From assembly GCA_018333075.1 (NCBI GenBank), contig BORH01000021.1, forward strand, positions 1 to 64,000: DNA of 64,000 bases, in the 5' to 3' direction. The notes below the pieces were generated by a model, which worked only from the letters and a program-made list of their open reading frames with translations, did not search any database and was not told where the DNA came from. The stretch comes from Heyndrickxia sporothermodurans. GTDB lineage: Bacteria > Bacillota > Bacilli > Bacillales > Bacillaceae_C. Every line of letters starts with the position of its first letter. Within the stretch, counting starts at the first letter, position 1. Both the position numbers and the translations under genes were made by a program. Positions 55,569-64,000 of the stretch are shown piece by piece.

Positions 55569-55653
55569 TGCCTCTTTTGCAGATTCCTTTCAAACTGAAT
55601 TAACTATTTCTTTATCTGAAACACAAATACTTAAATGATAGGTGATAGTATTT

Positions 55654-56592
55654 ATGAATAATAGAACAAGAAAAGCAAAAAAACACAGAAAGCTAAAAAT
55701 ATTTATGTTTCTGATCATTCTACTCCTTTTATTCGTTGTTGCTTATTGTATTTATCAATATAGGCAAGGACTGGCTGAAGCCTCTGACGGAAAATATAAA
55801 AATGATGGAGAAACATTTGATGCGTTTCAAGGCCCTGAACCACAAATAGGTGAAATAAATATCCTTTTATTAGGAAGTGATTCAAGAGGCGAAGAGCATG
55901 CTCGCTCAGATACATTGATGATCGCTCACTATAATCAAAATTCTAACAAACTAAAAATTGCTTCCATTATGAGAGATACATATGTTGATATACCTGGGCA
56001 TGGAAAACAAAAAATAAATGCTGCCTTCGCTTTTGGAGGACCTGAACTCGTTAGAAAAACGATCAAACAGACTTTTGACATCGATGTTAATTACTACGCA
56101 GTGATCGATTTTGAGGGCTTTTCTAAAATGGCAGATATTATTGCTCCAGATGGAATTGAGGTTAATATCCCTTATGAAATGTCTTATGGAATAGGGATGA
56201 CTTTACACCCTGGAAAACAAATCTTGCATGGTAAACAGATGTTAGGATATGTTCGATTTCGACATGATAAATTAAGTGATTTCGGGAGAGTTGAAAGACA
56301 GCAAGAAGTGCTGTCTAAATTAAAAAACGAAGCGTTAAGTTTACACAGTCTTGTCAAATTGCCAAAGCTAATTGGAGTTGCGGACCCATATATCGATACA
56401 AATATTGATAAAAGAACGATTCTGTCTATAGCTAAAGGATTAGTTGTTGGAAAGTCAAATAAAATGGAAACTTTAAGAATTCCTCTTCAAAATGCATATG
56501 AAGATGACAATGTAGATGTCGGTGCCGTATTAAAAATTGATACTGAGAAAAATAAACAGGCTTTACACGAATTCTTATCTACGAATAACTAG
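55654..56592 (+). CDS. LCP (LytR-CpsA-Psr) family ligase
   Basis: LCP proteins attach wall teichoic acid or other glycopolymers to peptidoglycan on the outside of the membrane. The 312-residue protein has a basic N-terminus (NNRTRKAKKHRKLK), one helix at about 15-37 and the LCP domain (about 70-230). Marks are ILLLGSDSRGEEHARSDTLMI, SIMRDTYVDIPGHGKQKINAAFAFGG and GYVRFRHDKLSDFGRVERQQEVL. These include the two arginines and two aspartates that hold pyrophosphate and metal. ATG 55654 follows AGGTGAT; an in-frame ATA/ATG extension to 55642 is unlikely. Confidence 0.88.
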   Translation: MNNRTRKAKKHRKLKIFMFLIILLLLFVVAYCIYQYRQGLAEASDGKYKNDGETFDAFQGPEPQIGEINILLLGSDSRGEEHARSDTLMIAHYNQNSNKLKIASIMRDTYVDIPGHGKQKINAAFAFGGPELVRKTIKQTFDIDVNYYAVIDFEGFSKMADIIAPDGIEVNIPYEMSYGIGMTLHPGKQILHGKQMLGYVRFRHDKLSDFGRVERQQEVLSKLKNEALSLHSLVKLPKLIGVADPYIDTNIDKRTILSIAKGLVVGKSNKMETLRIPLQNAYEDDNVDVGAVLKIDTEKNKQALHEFLSTNN

Positions 56593-56665
56593 TAAATGAT
56601 ATTCAAAACGAATCACTAAAAAAAGGTAGAAAGAAGTGATCTATTCTCCTTAAAAATACTTGTAA

Positions 56666-57826
56666 ATGAGGATGAAAAAATTGCAAAAAACGAAAGGACA
56701 AGTTGACTATATATTAATATTAATTATCCTTTGTTTATTTGTTTTTAGCCTAATAGCCGTTTACAGTGGCTCAGGACAATATGAAACACAGGATCCTTAT
56801 TATTTTGTAAAGAGGCAAGTAATATGGTATATAATAGGAATTACGATAATGGCAGGAGTAGCCTATTTTGATTTCGAATTACTTGAAAGGTTAGCCATTC
56901 CATTGTATATAGTAGGTATTTGTTTATTAGTTGTTGTTCATTTTTTTGGAACCTTTAAAAACGGCTCGCAAAGATGGATTAATTTTGGTGTCTTCGAACT
57001 GCAGCCATCAGAATTTGTAAAAGTATTTTTAATTATCTTTTTAGCCGTGATACTAAATAAAAAAGGAAAGTACAAACTTTCTTTTAAAGGAAGTATCCCT
57101 ATTACTGCAAAAATCGTTTTTGCTTCTATTATACCGTTTTATTTAATTCTCGTACAACCTGACTTAGGCTCAGCACTAGTGATTGCAGCCATTGCTTTTA
57201 CGCTAATCATTGTTTCAGGTATCTCTTATAAAATGATTATCTTGTTATCTTCTGGTTTCACTGCTCTAATTGCCTTTCTCGTATATTTGCATAATCATTA
57301 CTTCGAGGTTTTCAGCAAGTTCATTAAACCTCACCAACTAGAAAGAATATACGGCTGGCTAAGCCCTGAAAAATATGCATCGAGCTATGGCTATCAATTA
57401 GCACAAGCCATTCAGGGAATAGGGGCTGGCAGGCTTAAGGGTGAAGGCTTTAATCAAGGAATACAGATCCAAAGCGGAAAAATCCCTGAGGCGCACACCG
57501 ATTTTATTTTCTCCGTCATTGGAGAGGAATTCGGTTTTATCGGAGCAGCAATATTGATTAGCTTATATTTTATGTTAATTTATCGAATGATCCTCATTGC
57601 GTTAAATACACAAAGCTTATTTGGTACGTATATTTGCGCAGGAGCAATTGGACTAATTGCATTTCAGGTTTTTCAAAATATATCGATGACTATAGGTCTC
57701 ATGCCAGTTACCGGCCTGGCTCTCCCCCTTGTTAGTTATGGAGGAAGTGCATTAATAACGAATATGATTGCCATCGGGCTTGTGTTAAGTGTGAATATTA
57801 GATCCAAAACATTTATGTTCAGTTAA
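56666..57826 (+). CDS. FtsW/RodA/SpoVE family peptidoglycan glycosyltransferase, copy 2
   Basis: The 386-residue SEDS protein has about ten helices and the conserved LQPSEFVKVFLI, LVQPDLGSALVI, PEAHTDFIFSVIGEEFGFIG and GLALPLVSYGGSALI. It resembles the copy at 43635 and may have arisen by duplication. It lies 74 bp behind the LCP ligase gene in the same direction, so envelope assembly functions are grouped. The start is uncertain: ATG 56666 or ATG 56672 or TTG 56681 behind ATGAGG. Confidence 0.85.
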   Translation: MRMKKLQKTKGQVDYILILIILCLFVFSLIAVYSGSGQYETQDPYYFVKRQVIWYIIGITIMAGVAYFDFELLERLAIPLYIVGICLLVVVHFFGTFKNGSQRWINFGVFELQPSEFVKVFLIIFLAVILNKKGKYKLSFKGSIPITAKIVFASIIPFYLILVQPDLGSALVIAAIAFTLIIVSGISYKMIILLSSGFTALIAFLVYLHNHYFEVFSKFIKPHQLERIYGWLSPEKYASSYGYQLAQAIQGIGAGRLKGEGFNQGIQIQSGKIPEAHTDFIFSVIGEEFGFIGAAILISLYFMLIYRMILIALNTQSLFGTYICAGAIGLIAFQVFQNISMTIGLMPVTGLALPLVSYGGSALITNMIAIGLVLSVNIRSKTFMFS

Positions 57827-57837
57827 TTGAAATAAAA

Positions 57838-57876
57838 GGGCCGTCCTTTAAGTGTCAAATACTTATAGGACGGCCC
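57838..57876. terminator. Convergent terminator behind the SEDS gene and helD
   Basis: GGGCCGTCCT (57838-57847) pairs with AGGACGGCCC (57867-57876). AAGT and ACTT extend the stem. The minus strand continues TTTTATTTC, the plus strand TCCTCCCTTTT. Confidence 0.85.
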
Positions 57877-57887
57877 TCCTCCCTTTT

Positions 57888-60209
57888 CTAAACCACGTAA
57901 AATTCTTTTGGTACCGTGTCAAAAAGATGGGATGGATTGTTTAAAGCTGTAATAATCAAACGATGCATGGCTCTTGTACAGATCGTATAAAGCAATGTCC
58001 GCTCAGACTCTTCTCCATACATTTCTTCAGAAGCATTTAGTACAATCACACTATCAAATTCAAGACCTTTCGCTAAATAGGAAGGAAGAATCATCGGCCC
58101 TTCAACAAGTTTCTGATTCTTTAAACTGATCAATGAAATATCTATTTTATCTTTTAAAAATTCGTACGCAAGTTCACAATCAGCCATTGTTTTTCCAATT
58201 AATGCCACAGAGCTAGATAGTGAAGTCAACCTTTCAATTTCCTGAACAACCTTATTCATCATATTTTCATAAGTAGGCACAGTAATGATAGAGGGAAGCT
58301 CTCCTTCTCTTTCAAATAACTCAATTGCTTCCCCTTCACGTAAAATAGCCTTTGTAAATAATGTAATTGGTGCAGTGGAGCGATAGCTTTTTGTTAAACG
58401 TATAACCTCCGCTTTTTCCTCACCAAAAATAGTTAACGCAGTCTGAATGGAGGATTGCTCCCCTTTATCAAAAATAGTTTGATTGATATCACCAAGCATC
58501 GTGAACTTACTGTAAGGAAATAAAAACTTCATATATGCTAGTTGTAAAGGTGAGTAGTCTTGAATTTCATCTATAAAAACATATTTCATTGATGTTTGCG
58601 TTTCTCTTCCTTCAATTAAATCACTTAAATACAAATATGGAATAGAATCTTCAAAACGAATTTCCTGTGCATTGAAAATTTTAGTCGTATTTTTTTGAAT
58701 TCCTTCCCATTCATCAGCTGAAATATCAAAATGATTTAGATCTATAATTTGTGGTATATTTTTCAAAAAATCAATGTATTGAGCCTTTTTATGGAAGAAG
58801 CGTTTTTTCTTTATTCCTGCACGTATTTTCTTGAAATATTTTTGAACGATTTGCTTAGCAAGAAATGATTTTTCCTTGTCAAAGGAATCAAATAAGACCT
58901 TTCCTTTTCTATCATCCTTTTGAGAATGCTGAAATGCTTTTAAATAATCCTCTCGGTCAAGAAGCTCCATTTCATCTTCTACCCACTGCTCCAACTCTTC
59001 TTCTTCTGCCTTCTCATCTAGTAGTCTTAACAATTCCTTTATTAATGGAGGAAAACGATTCGAAAGTGAATAAGCTTCTTCGTAAGAATAGAATATTTTT
59101 TTGATTTCTTCTTTTGATATTAATACTTTTCCACGGAATCGAATATCTTTAAAAAAGATTCCATTCCTAAACAAACTATTTGTATATTTATTTATTGCCT
59201 CAAAGAATACTAAGTCATTTTTCAAACGTATAGCTTTTGATCTTAATTGATCCTTTTCTTCATTTACACTATTTTCAAACTGCTCAAATAAGCTCTCTAC
59301 CTGTAATTCTGGGATTCTGGATTGAGCATATTCTAAATATGTGGTTTGTACCATATTATTTTCTCCAAGCTCGGGTAGCACCTTCGAAATATAGTGATTG
59401 AACAATCGATTAGGAGAAAACAGAATGATTTGCTCAGAATGCAAAGAGTCTCGAAAACGATATAATAAATAAGCTATTCTTTGTAATGCTGCAGATGTTT
59501 TACCACTCCCCGCTGCACCCTGTACAAATAACATGCGACTTCTAATATCCCTGATAATCTTGTTTTGCTCTTTTTGGATCGTTGAAACAATGTTTTTCAT
59601 AGTTGTATTAGCTTTATTCCCCAACACCTCCTGGAGCATTTCATCCCCAATCGTTACTCCGGTATCAAACAAAGCATCTATTTTTCCATTTTTAATTAAA
59701 AATTGGCGTTTTAAAAGCATTTCTCCGTGACACTTTCCTTCCGGTGTCTCATAAGAAACCGGACCAGGACTTCCATCATAATAAATACTAGATATAGGAG
59801 CTCGCCAATCATATACAAGATACTCATCATTTTCATCTATAAATGATGAAATTCCAATATATATTTTTTCTTCTTCATCATTATTTTCTTTAAAATCAAC
59901 TCGTGCAAAATACGGGGAATACTCAAGTTTTTTTAAGGTTTCTATACTTTCCTCCACATGTTGATAACTTCGTTCACGCTCAGATAGCAGCTCTGCCTGC
60001 TGTTTAATGCTCGTATATGTTTCGATAACATCATCAGGCTCATCCAAATTTACTGTCACATCTTCCCAAAAATTTTGTCTAATTTCTTCAGCTTCTTCTT
60101 TTACTGACTTCACTTGGGACATCAGGAAATTTTCTTTTTGCTTTACTTTACTAATTGTAAGGTCTACTCGTTGCTGTTCTTGTAACCATTCTTCGCCTTT
60201 ATTTACCAT
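57888..60209 (-). CDS. helD: HelD, RNA polymerase-associated helicase
   Basis: HelD is a superfamily I helicase-like ATPase that releases stalled or post-termination RNA polymerase and promotes recycling. The 773-residue protein has a coiled-coil N-terminal arm (about 1-90), Walker A GAAGSGKTSAAL, Walker B FIDEIQDYSPLQLAYMK, motif III LGDINQTIF and the later motifs LTKSYRST and LEFDSVIVLNASEEMYGEE. The size matches B. subtilis HelD (YvgS). The start has GGGAGG six bases upstream. It is a single gene. Confidence 0.92.
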   Translation of the reverse strand: MVNKGEEWLQEQQRVDLTISKVKQKENFLMSQVKSVKEEAEEIRQNFWEDVTVNLDEPDDVIETYTSIKQQAELLSERERSYQHVEESIETLKKLEYSPYFARVDFKENNDEEEKIYIGISSFIDENDEYLVYDWRAPISSIYYDGSPGPVSYETPEGKCHGEMLLKRQFLIKNGKIDALFDTGVTIGDEMLQEVLGNKANTTMKNIVSTIQKEQNKIIRDIRSRMLFVQGAAGSGKTSAALQRIAYLLYRFRDSLHSEQIILFSPNRLFNHYISKVLPELGENNMVQTTYLEYAQSRIPELQVESLFEQFENSVNEEKDQLRSKAIRLKNDLVFFEAINKYTNSLFRNGIFFKDIRFRGKVLISKEEIKKIFYSYEEAYSLSNRFPPLIKELLRLLDEKAEEEELEQWVEDEMELLDREDYLKAFQHSQKDDRKGKVLFDSFDKEKSFLAKQIVQKYFKKIRAGIKKKRFFHKKAQYIDFLKNIPQIIDLNHFDISADEWEGIQKNTTKIFNAQEIRFEDSIPYLYLSDLIEGRETQTSMKYVFIDEIQDYSPLQLAYMKFLFPYSKFTMLGDINQTIFDKGEQSSIQTALTIFGEEKAEVIRLTKSYRSTAPITLFTKAILREGEAIELFEREGELPSIITVPTYENMMNKVVQEIERLTSLSSSVALIGKTMADCELAYEFLKDKIDISLISLKNQKLVEGPMILPSYLAKGLEFDSVIVLNASEEMYGEESERTLLYTICTRAMHRLIITALNNPSHLFDTVPKEFYVV

Positions 60210-60474
60210 AAGAAACCTCCCAAAAAAAATGTGAAATAGTTGACATCACCTTAAAATTATGATAATGTTAATATAGGATAATTATATTTAATTATATACG
60301 GTTATTGCCGGCCAAATTTGATTATATCATTATTTTTAACTCATTGCCACTTATTTTGATCTTCTTTTACCAATCAAAAAAAGAAGAGTACTTCAAAACC
60401 CCTTCTTTTTCTTCTTTACTTATCACTAACAGACACAATAATAATTTTTACATTTTACTTGTCAACCAGCCTAC

Positions 60475-60681
60475 TCACTTAACATCAAAGCCTTGATCAT
60501 TTATTGTATCCATTATTTCATTTAGGCTTACGATCGCAGAATTAAATTGAAGCCGCACCTTCCCATTGTCTAAATCTATTGATACATCTTTCACACCACT
60601 AAGATTTCCTAAGCCTTCCTCAATGGCAGTTACACAGTTTTCACAAGACATTCCCACTACGTTTAAAATTGCACTTTTCAT
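60475..60681 (-). CDS. copZ: CopZ-like copper chaperone
   Basis: The 68-residue protein is a heavy-metal-associated domain with the Cu(I) motif GMSCENC and the usual beta-alpha fold (VTAIEEGLGNLSGVKDVSIDLDNGKVRLQFN). It hands Cu(I) to a CopA ATPase in related species, but no copA is next to it in this window. ATG at 60681 has GGAGG eight bases upstream; the frame extends to 60696 without need. Confidence 0.88.
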   Translation of the reverse strand: MKSAILNVVGMSCENCVTAIEEGLGNLSGVKDVSIDLDNGKVRLQFNSAIVSLNEIMDTINDQGFDVK

Positions 60682-60954
60682 AATTACTGCCTCCAATCAT
60701 TAATTACATTTTTATCCATTCAAATATCTTTTTCTCGAGCGGCCTATTTATAATTTTCTATTTCAATCGTTCTTCTTTAATGCTGAATAAATTTTGATTC
60801 TACATTAAAAATATTCCTTTTATTCAAAGGTTATTCTCCCCTTATTATGGTCAACGGCTAATCATTTCTTCATTCACTACACATTCAAAAGTATGAAGAA
60901 AACTGGAATTGTCATAATAAGTATTAGAAATTAAAGATCATTGAAGGGGGAAGA

Positions 60955-61776
60955 ATGTTGAAATTAACAAATGAACAACAAATTGAATTACACGGATTTA
61001 ATAATCTCACAAAATCCTTAAGCTTTAATATGTATGATATTTGTTATACAAAATCCAAAAAAGAACGCGATGCCTATATTGAATATATTGATGAACAATA
61101 TAATGCAGATCGGTTAACCACTATTCTTAAATCTGTTTCAAATATTATTGGGGCACATGTGTTAAATATAGCAAAACAAGATTACATTCCCCAGGGAGCC
61201 AGTGTCACCTTATTAGTTTCTGAAGGACCTGTCACAGAGGTTCCAACTGACTCTTTTAATGAATCACCTGGACCTCTTCCAGAGTCAGTCGTCATGCACC
61301 TTGATAAAAGCCATATTACTGTACATACTTATCCTGAATATCATCCCGATGAAGGAATCTGTACTTTCCGCGCTGATATTGACGTATCAACTTGTGGAGA
61401 AATCTCTCCATTAAAAGCACTAAATCATCTTATCCATTCTTTTGATACTGACATTATGACGATCGATTATAAAGTTCGCGGCTTTACAAGAGATAAGGGC
61501 GGTCAGAAATTGTTTATTGATCACGATATTAGTTCAATACAAAACTATATTCCTGAAAAAATAAAAACCCTTTATGACATGATTGATGTAAATGTGTATC
61601 CAGAGCATATTTTTCATACAAAATGTAAATTAAAGCAATTTGCTTTAAATGAATATCTATTTGGATACACAAAAGATCAATTAAGCGATCAGGAACAGAA
61701 TTACATCTCAGAAAAATTAAAAAAGGAAATGGACGAAATATTTTATGGGAGAAATATTGTTGGGGATTTTAAATAA
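60955..61776 (+). CDS. speD: SpeD, S-adenosylmethionine decarboxylase proenzyme (E. coli type)
   Basis: SpeD makes decarboxylated SAM for spermidine synthesis. The 273-residue proenzyme has the self-cleavage site [13 protein letters not shown], where Ser of KSH becomes the pyruvoyl group. The length and this context match the class 1A (E. coli) enzyme of about 264 residues, not the short class 1B enzyme of B. subtilis (about 126 residues). No speE is adjacent. GGGGGAAG precedes the ATG; a terminator touches the stop. Confidence 0.9.
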   Translation: MLKLTNEQQIELHGFNNLTKSLSFNMYDICYTKSKKERDAYIEYIDEQYNADRLTTILKSVSNIIGAHVLNIAKQDYIPQGASVTLLVSEGPVTEVPTDSFNESPGPLPESVVMHLDKSHITVHTYPEYHPDEGICTFRADIDVSTCGEISPLKALNHLIHSFDTDIMTIDYKVRGFTRDKGGQKLFIDHDISSIQNYIPEKIKTLYDMIDVNVYPEHIFHTKCKLKQFALNEYLFGYTKDQLSDQEQNYISEKLKKEMDEIFYGRNIVGDFK

Positions 61777-61802
61777 GAGCATTGAGATGTCTCAATGCTC
61801 TT
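61775..61802. terminator. Convergent terminator behind speD and the WGR-like gene
   Basis: AAGAGCATTGAGA and TCTCAATGCTCTT are perfectly complementary over 13 bp with a two-base loop, flanked by TTTT on the plus side. Confidence 0.85.
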
Positions 61803-62333
61803 TTACATTAGGTCAAAATCTGTTTCTTTAGGATACAAAGCCATATATTCCTCGCCTTCAGGATTTAAATAAGCTATTTTTACTTTTTCAAGAAAGTTGT
61901 TATTCCTTAGTTCTTCTATGATTGTTTGTGTAGCTATCTCAACATCTACAACATAGTTGAAAATGTTAGCTGTTCCACTACCTATATCTCCACCATCACA
62001 AAAACCATTGCCAGTCCAACCTAAACATTCATTCATTAAACCCTCAACATTATGTCTCTTTACAAGGGTTGCTTCCATCTCATCTTCTTCATAACTGTAT
62101 TGAACAACAAGCTCGATTAATTCTTCCTCATCTAGATATTCGTAACCTTCAATGGCCCTTTCTTTCGCTAATTCATCCATCAATTTTTCTGCCTTTTGAA
62201 ATAATGACAATTTCTTTTCCTCTGTCTCACCAACATCACCAAGAGTACCATAATGAATGATTAACGCTTTGCCATCTTTCCAAACTTCCCAATACAAAAC
62301 TTCATCATTAACCTGTTTAATCATTTTAATCAA
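61803..62333 (-). CDS. Orphan protein with a WGR-like N-terminus
   Basis: The 176-residue acidic protein starts with a WGR-type domain (about 1-65: YWEVWKDGKALIIHYGTLGDVGETEEKK), in which the WGR triad is replaced by HYG. A middle part is very acidic. The C-terminal half has GNGFCDGGDIGSGTANIFNYVVD, also seen in small acidic proteins of unknown function in other phyla, as far as I recall. No function can be given. TTG 62333 is the likely start, eight bases behind AGGTGG. It is convergent with speD. Confidence 0.6.
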   Translation of the reverse strand: MIKMIKQVNDEVLYWEVWKDGKALIIHYGTLGDVGETEEKKLSLFQKAEKLMDELAKERAIEGYEYLDEEELIELVVQYSYEEDEMEATLVKRHNVEGLMNECLGWTGNGFCDGGDIGSGTANIFNYVVDVEIATQTIIEELRNNNFLEKVKIAYLNPEGEEYMALYPKETDFDLM

Positions 62334-62548
62334 GATTGGCACCACCTATTATTTGATCTTATATTGATCATAACATTTATTTTTAAACCTTGTTAAACAA
62401 GTTTTGTAAGGGAAATTTGTTATAGCCATATCATACTTCAAATTTTCTTTAATAAAGGAAAAACGAGCTTATCATTCACTTTTTAGTACCTATATTTTTA
62501 AATCATTTCCCCCTCCATCAAGGCTTTGTTTTTTCTACCTGAATCGTA

Positions 62549-63496
62549 TCAATACATTTCTACTGGTTCTAATGGTAAAAATAATTCATTTGCAATAAAG
62601 GACATAAACTCTCTACAGAAATAATAGCATTTCCATCGAGTAATTTTCCCATCTTCCCATTCGATCGTGTTGACATCAAAAAGTCTCTTTCCATTTTCAG
62701 TATTTTTTATAAAAATTATAGCATCCATTCCCCATATTTTATAAGCATGTGCTGTAATACCAATATTTTGATTTGCCCGTTTAGGATTGAGTGAATACTT
62801 AGTTATCGTTTCTTTGCCATATTCAGTGCTTGTCATTGATACAAAACTATATGTTGCTTCATCGATTAAAAGATCTGCTAACCCTTTGAAGTCCTGACGA
62901 TTATACCGGTCAATAAATTGTTTTACTGCAGATGGCGAATGATCACTTAATAAACTTTGTTTTTTTACATTCGTTTCTAGTAAATTCATATCTTTTAATT
63001 TTTTTCTTGCTCGGTGTAGAATAGCATTGACTGCTCCTTCAGTCGTTACGATTAATTCAGCCACTTCCTTTGCTGTAAAACGGAAGGATTCTATTAAGAT
63101 AAATACTACTGCTTGTTTAGGCGGTAAATGATGTACAAGAGCTTCAATAGCCTCATTGACCTCTAGATAATCTATTTGATCTTCTGATTGTCCTTCAATA
63201 TAGGTTTCATCAAGAGTTATTCTGTTTTTCCTACATTGATCAAACCAATGATTTGTAGCCACTCTAAAAATATATGATTTTGTTTGTAAAGGCTGTTCAC
63301 GATGAGATAATGCGGATAATGCTGCAAAGGACTTTAATAAAGTATCTTGTAATAAATCCTCCGCATCCCAGGGAGTTCCAGTTAATTTCAAACAATAATA
63401 CCATAATTGGTCCCTATAGGGATCAACCAGCGACCAAAACGTTGCCCATATATGTTTTGAATCCTCTCCTACCCTTTGTAAATCTGTTTTCAACAT
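62549..63496 (-). CDS. ECF-type sigma factor with C-terminal SnoaL-like domain
   Basis: The 315-residue protein has sigma region 2 (about 25-95; YRDQLWYYCLKLTGTPWDAEDLLQDTLLKSF) and region 4 (about 135-190; LPPKQAVVFILIESFRFTAKEVAELIVTTEGAVNAILHRARKKL). A SnoaL/NTF2-like domain of about 120 residues (195-312) follows. In related ECF groups (for example ECF41) this extension controls activity in place of a separate anti-sigma factor. No anti-sigma gene is adjacent. ATG 63496 has GAGGAGG six bases upstream; the frame extends to 63511. Target promoters are unknown. Confidence 0.82.
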   Translation of the reverse strand: MLKTDLQRVGEDSKHIWATFWSLVDPYRDQLWYYCLKLTGTPWDAEDLLQDTLLKSFAALSALSHREQPLQTKSYIFRVATNHWFDQCRKNRITLDETYIEGQSEDQIDYLEVNEAIEALVHHLPPKQAVVFILIESFRFTAKEVAELIVTTEGAVNAILHRARKKLKDMNLLETNVKKQSLLSDHSPSAVKQFIDRYNRQDFKGLADLLIDEATYSFVSMTSTEYGKETITKYSLNPKRANQNIGITAHAYKIWGMDAIIFIKNTENGKRLFDVNTIEWEDGKITRWKCYYFCREFMSFIANELFLPLEPVEMY

Positions 63497-63646
63497 ACAA
63501 TTCCTCCTCATTACGAATTACTTATATAACGATTAAACTAGGTCAAAACATACGCATATTTATAAATAATTATACAAAAAATTCTTTATATCATAAAATT
63601 ACTACAATTTTTACGAAAAGCTTTTTTCCATAATCAAAAAAAACAA

Positions 63647-63678
63647 AAATAGACTTTCCAGTAAAGGAAAGTCTATTT
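63647..63678 (-). terminator. Terminator of the GH13 gene
   Basis: AAATAGACTTTCC (63647-63659) pairs perfectly with GGAAAGTCTATTT (63666-63678). On the minus strand it is followed by TTGTTTTTTTTG. It begins 7 bp behind the glucosidase stop codon. Confidence 0.85.
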
Positions 63679-63684
63679 CAAGAT

Positions 63685-64000
63685 TCATACTTTATAAACT
63701 CTTGCTTCATAAGGCTTCAACGTACAACGGTTCCCACCTTCATGCTTTTCAACATCATAATTATGAAGAAGTAATTGATCATATTTCAATAACAATTCCT
63801 CATGTACATACTCTGCCTTCTTATCAGACAAATTAGTGAGAATAAGTGCTTTTTCATCACCTAATGTCCTTGTATAAGCGAAAATCTGCGGGTGGTTCTC
63901 CAAGATTAATTCATAGGATCCATACGTGAAAACCTTATTTTCTTTTTTAATTGCTATCATTTTTTTATAATAGTGATAAATCGAATGCGGATCATTTAAT
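63685..64000 (-). CDS. GH13 alpha-glucosidase, C-terminal part (cut by window end)
   Basis: The frame is open from the window edge (LNDPHSIYHYYKKMIAIKKEN) to the stop at 63685, 104 codons. The SIYHYYKKMIAIKKEN...FTYGSYELI segment is typical of the C-terminal beta-domain of oligo-1,6-glucosidases, trehalose-6-phosphate hydrolases and related GH13 enzymes. It does not decide between MalL and TreC types. The catalytic barrel lies beyond the window. Confidence 0.8.
   Translation of the reverse strand, partial: LNDPHSIYHYYKKMIAIKKENKVFTYGSYELILENHPQIFAYTRTLGDEKALILTNLSDKKAEYVHEELLLKYDQLLLHNYDVEKHEGGNRCTLKPYEARVYKV

Noticed and set aside
59533-60234. Plus-strand ORFs opposite helD
   Set aside because: They are short antisense frames within the helD coding region without ribosome-binding sites.

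Overview
The window looks like a chromosomal segment of an endospore-forming member of the Bacillaceae. The DNA is AT-rich, Shine-Dalgarno sites are strong (AGGAGG-like), and TTG and GTG starts are frequent. Long stretches follow the gene order of Bacillus subtilis: yunBCDF, then sufBUSDC, metQPN, yusD, yusE, gcvH, yusI, fadEAN, CotF-like coat genes, and yusU-yusV. Spore genes (yunB, a small spore-type protein, two CotF-like proteins, a YhcN/YlaJ lipoprotein, a gerABC operon) show the host sporulates. I cannot name the species.

Layout. 1-230: the right end of an IS1182-like insertion sequence, abutting yunB. 241-3720: the yunBCDF block. 3720-6630: a non-syntenic patch with a decayed repeat and three small genes (membrane protein, CbrC family, DUF1877 family). 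6635-11865: the complete SUF iron-sulfur assembly operon. 12200-12457: a broken small gene. 12621-15450: the methionine ABC importer behind a SAM-I riboswitch. 15466-17373: yusD, a thioredoxin-like protein, gcvH and an ArsC/Spx-like protein. 17488-18825: a processive GT2 glycosyltransferase. 18971-24428: the fatty-acid beta-oxidation operon fadN-fadA-fadE with a FadR operator. 24598-25510: spore proteins. 25672-29632: a CdaR-type regulator with glycolate oxidase GlcD/GlcF. 29683-34850: a hydroxamate-type siderophore uptake locus with two perfect Fur boxes in the divergent promoter and a FhuF-like ferric reductase. 34898-38526: TatC/TatA next to a GMC oxidoreductase and its Tat-exported small subunit. 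38679-43562: a sporulation lipoprotein and the gerABC germinant-receptor operon. 43635-46021: an FtsW/RodA/SpoVE protein, a thioredoxin-like protein and a tiny membrane protein. 46082-50920: a YerO-like TetR regulator, a RelP-type small alarmone synthetase and the SwrC-like RND exporter. 51003-52156: an Rrf2 regulator and a YwnB-like NAD(P)-binding protein, both behind the same 19-bp palindrome. 52157-52345: a second decayed Bacillus-type repeat. 52484-54677: mgtE with an unusually long leader. 54853-57876: an XRE-DUF1232 protein, an LCP ligase and a second FtsW/RodA protein. 57888 to the end: HelD, CopZ, an E. coli-type SpeD, a WGR-like orphan, an ECF sigma factor with a SnoaL-like tail, and the end of a GH13 glucosidase.

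Regulation visible in the sequence: a SAM-I riboswitch (metNPQ), an M-box (mgtE), a FadR box (fad operon), two Fur boxes (siderophore locus), a pair of 19-bp palindromes (Rrf2 regulon), repeated half-sites before the RND exporter, a 17-bp palindrome over the promoter of the XRE gene, and many intrinsic terminators.

The least explained part is the mgtE leader. After the M-box and its terminator there are about 560 nt before mgtE. They contain a 46-codon ORF with a near-perfect Shine-Dalgarno site and an N-terminus with alternating Asp and Pro, a hairpin inside that ORF, and a second, multi-stem RNA element next to the mgtE ribosome-binding site. Wobble pairs in two of these stems fit the mgtE-sense transcript only.
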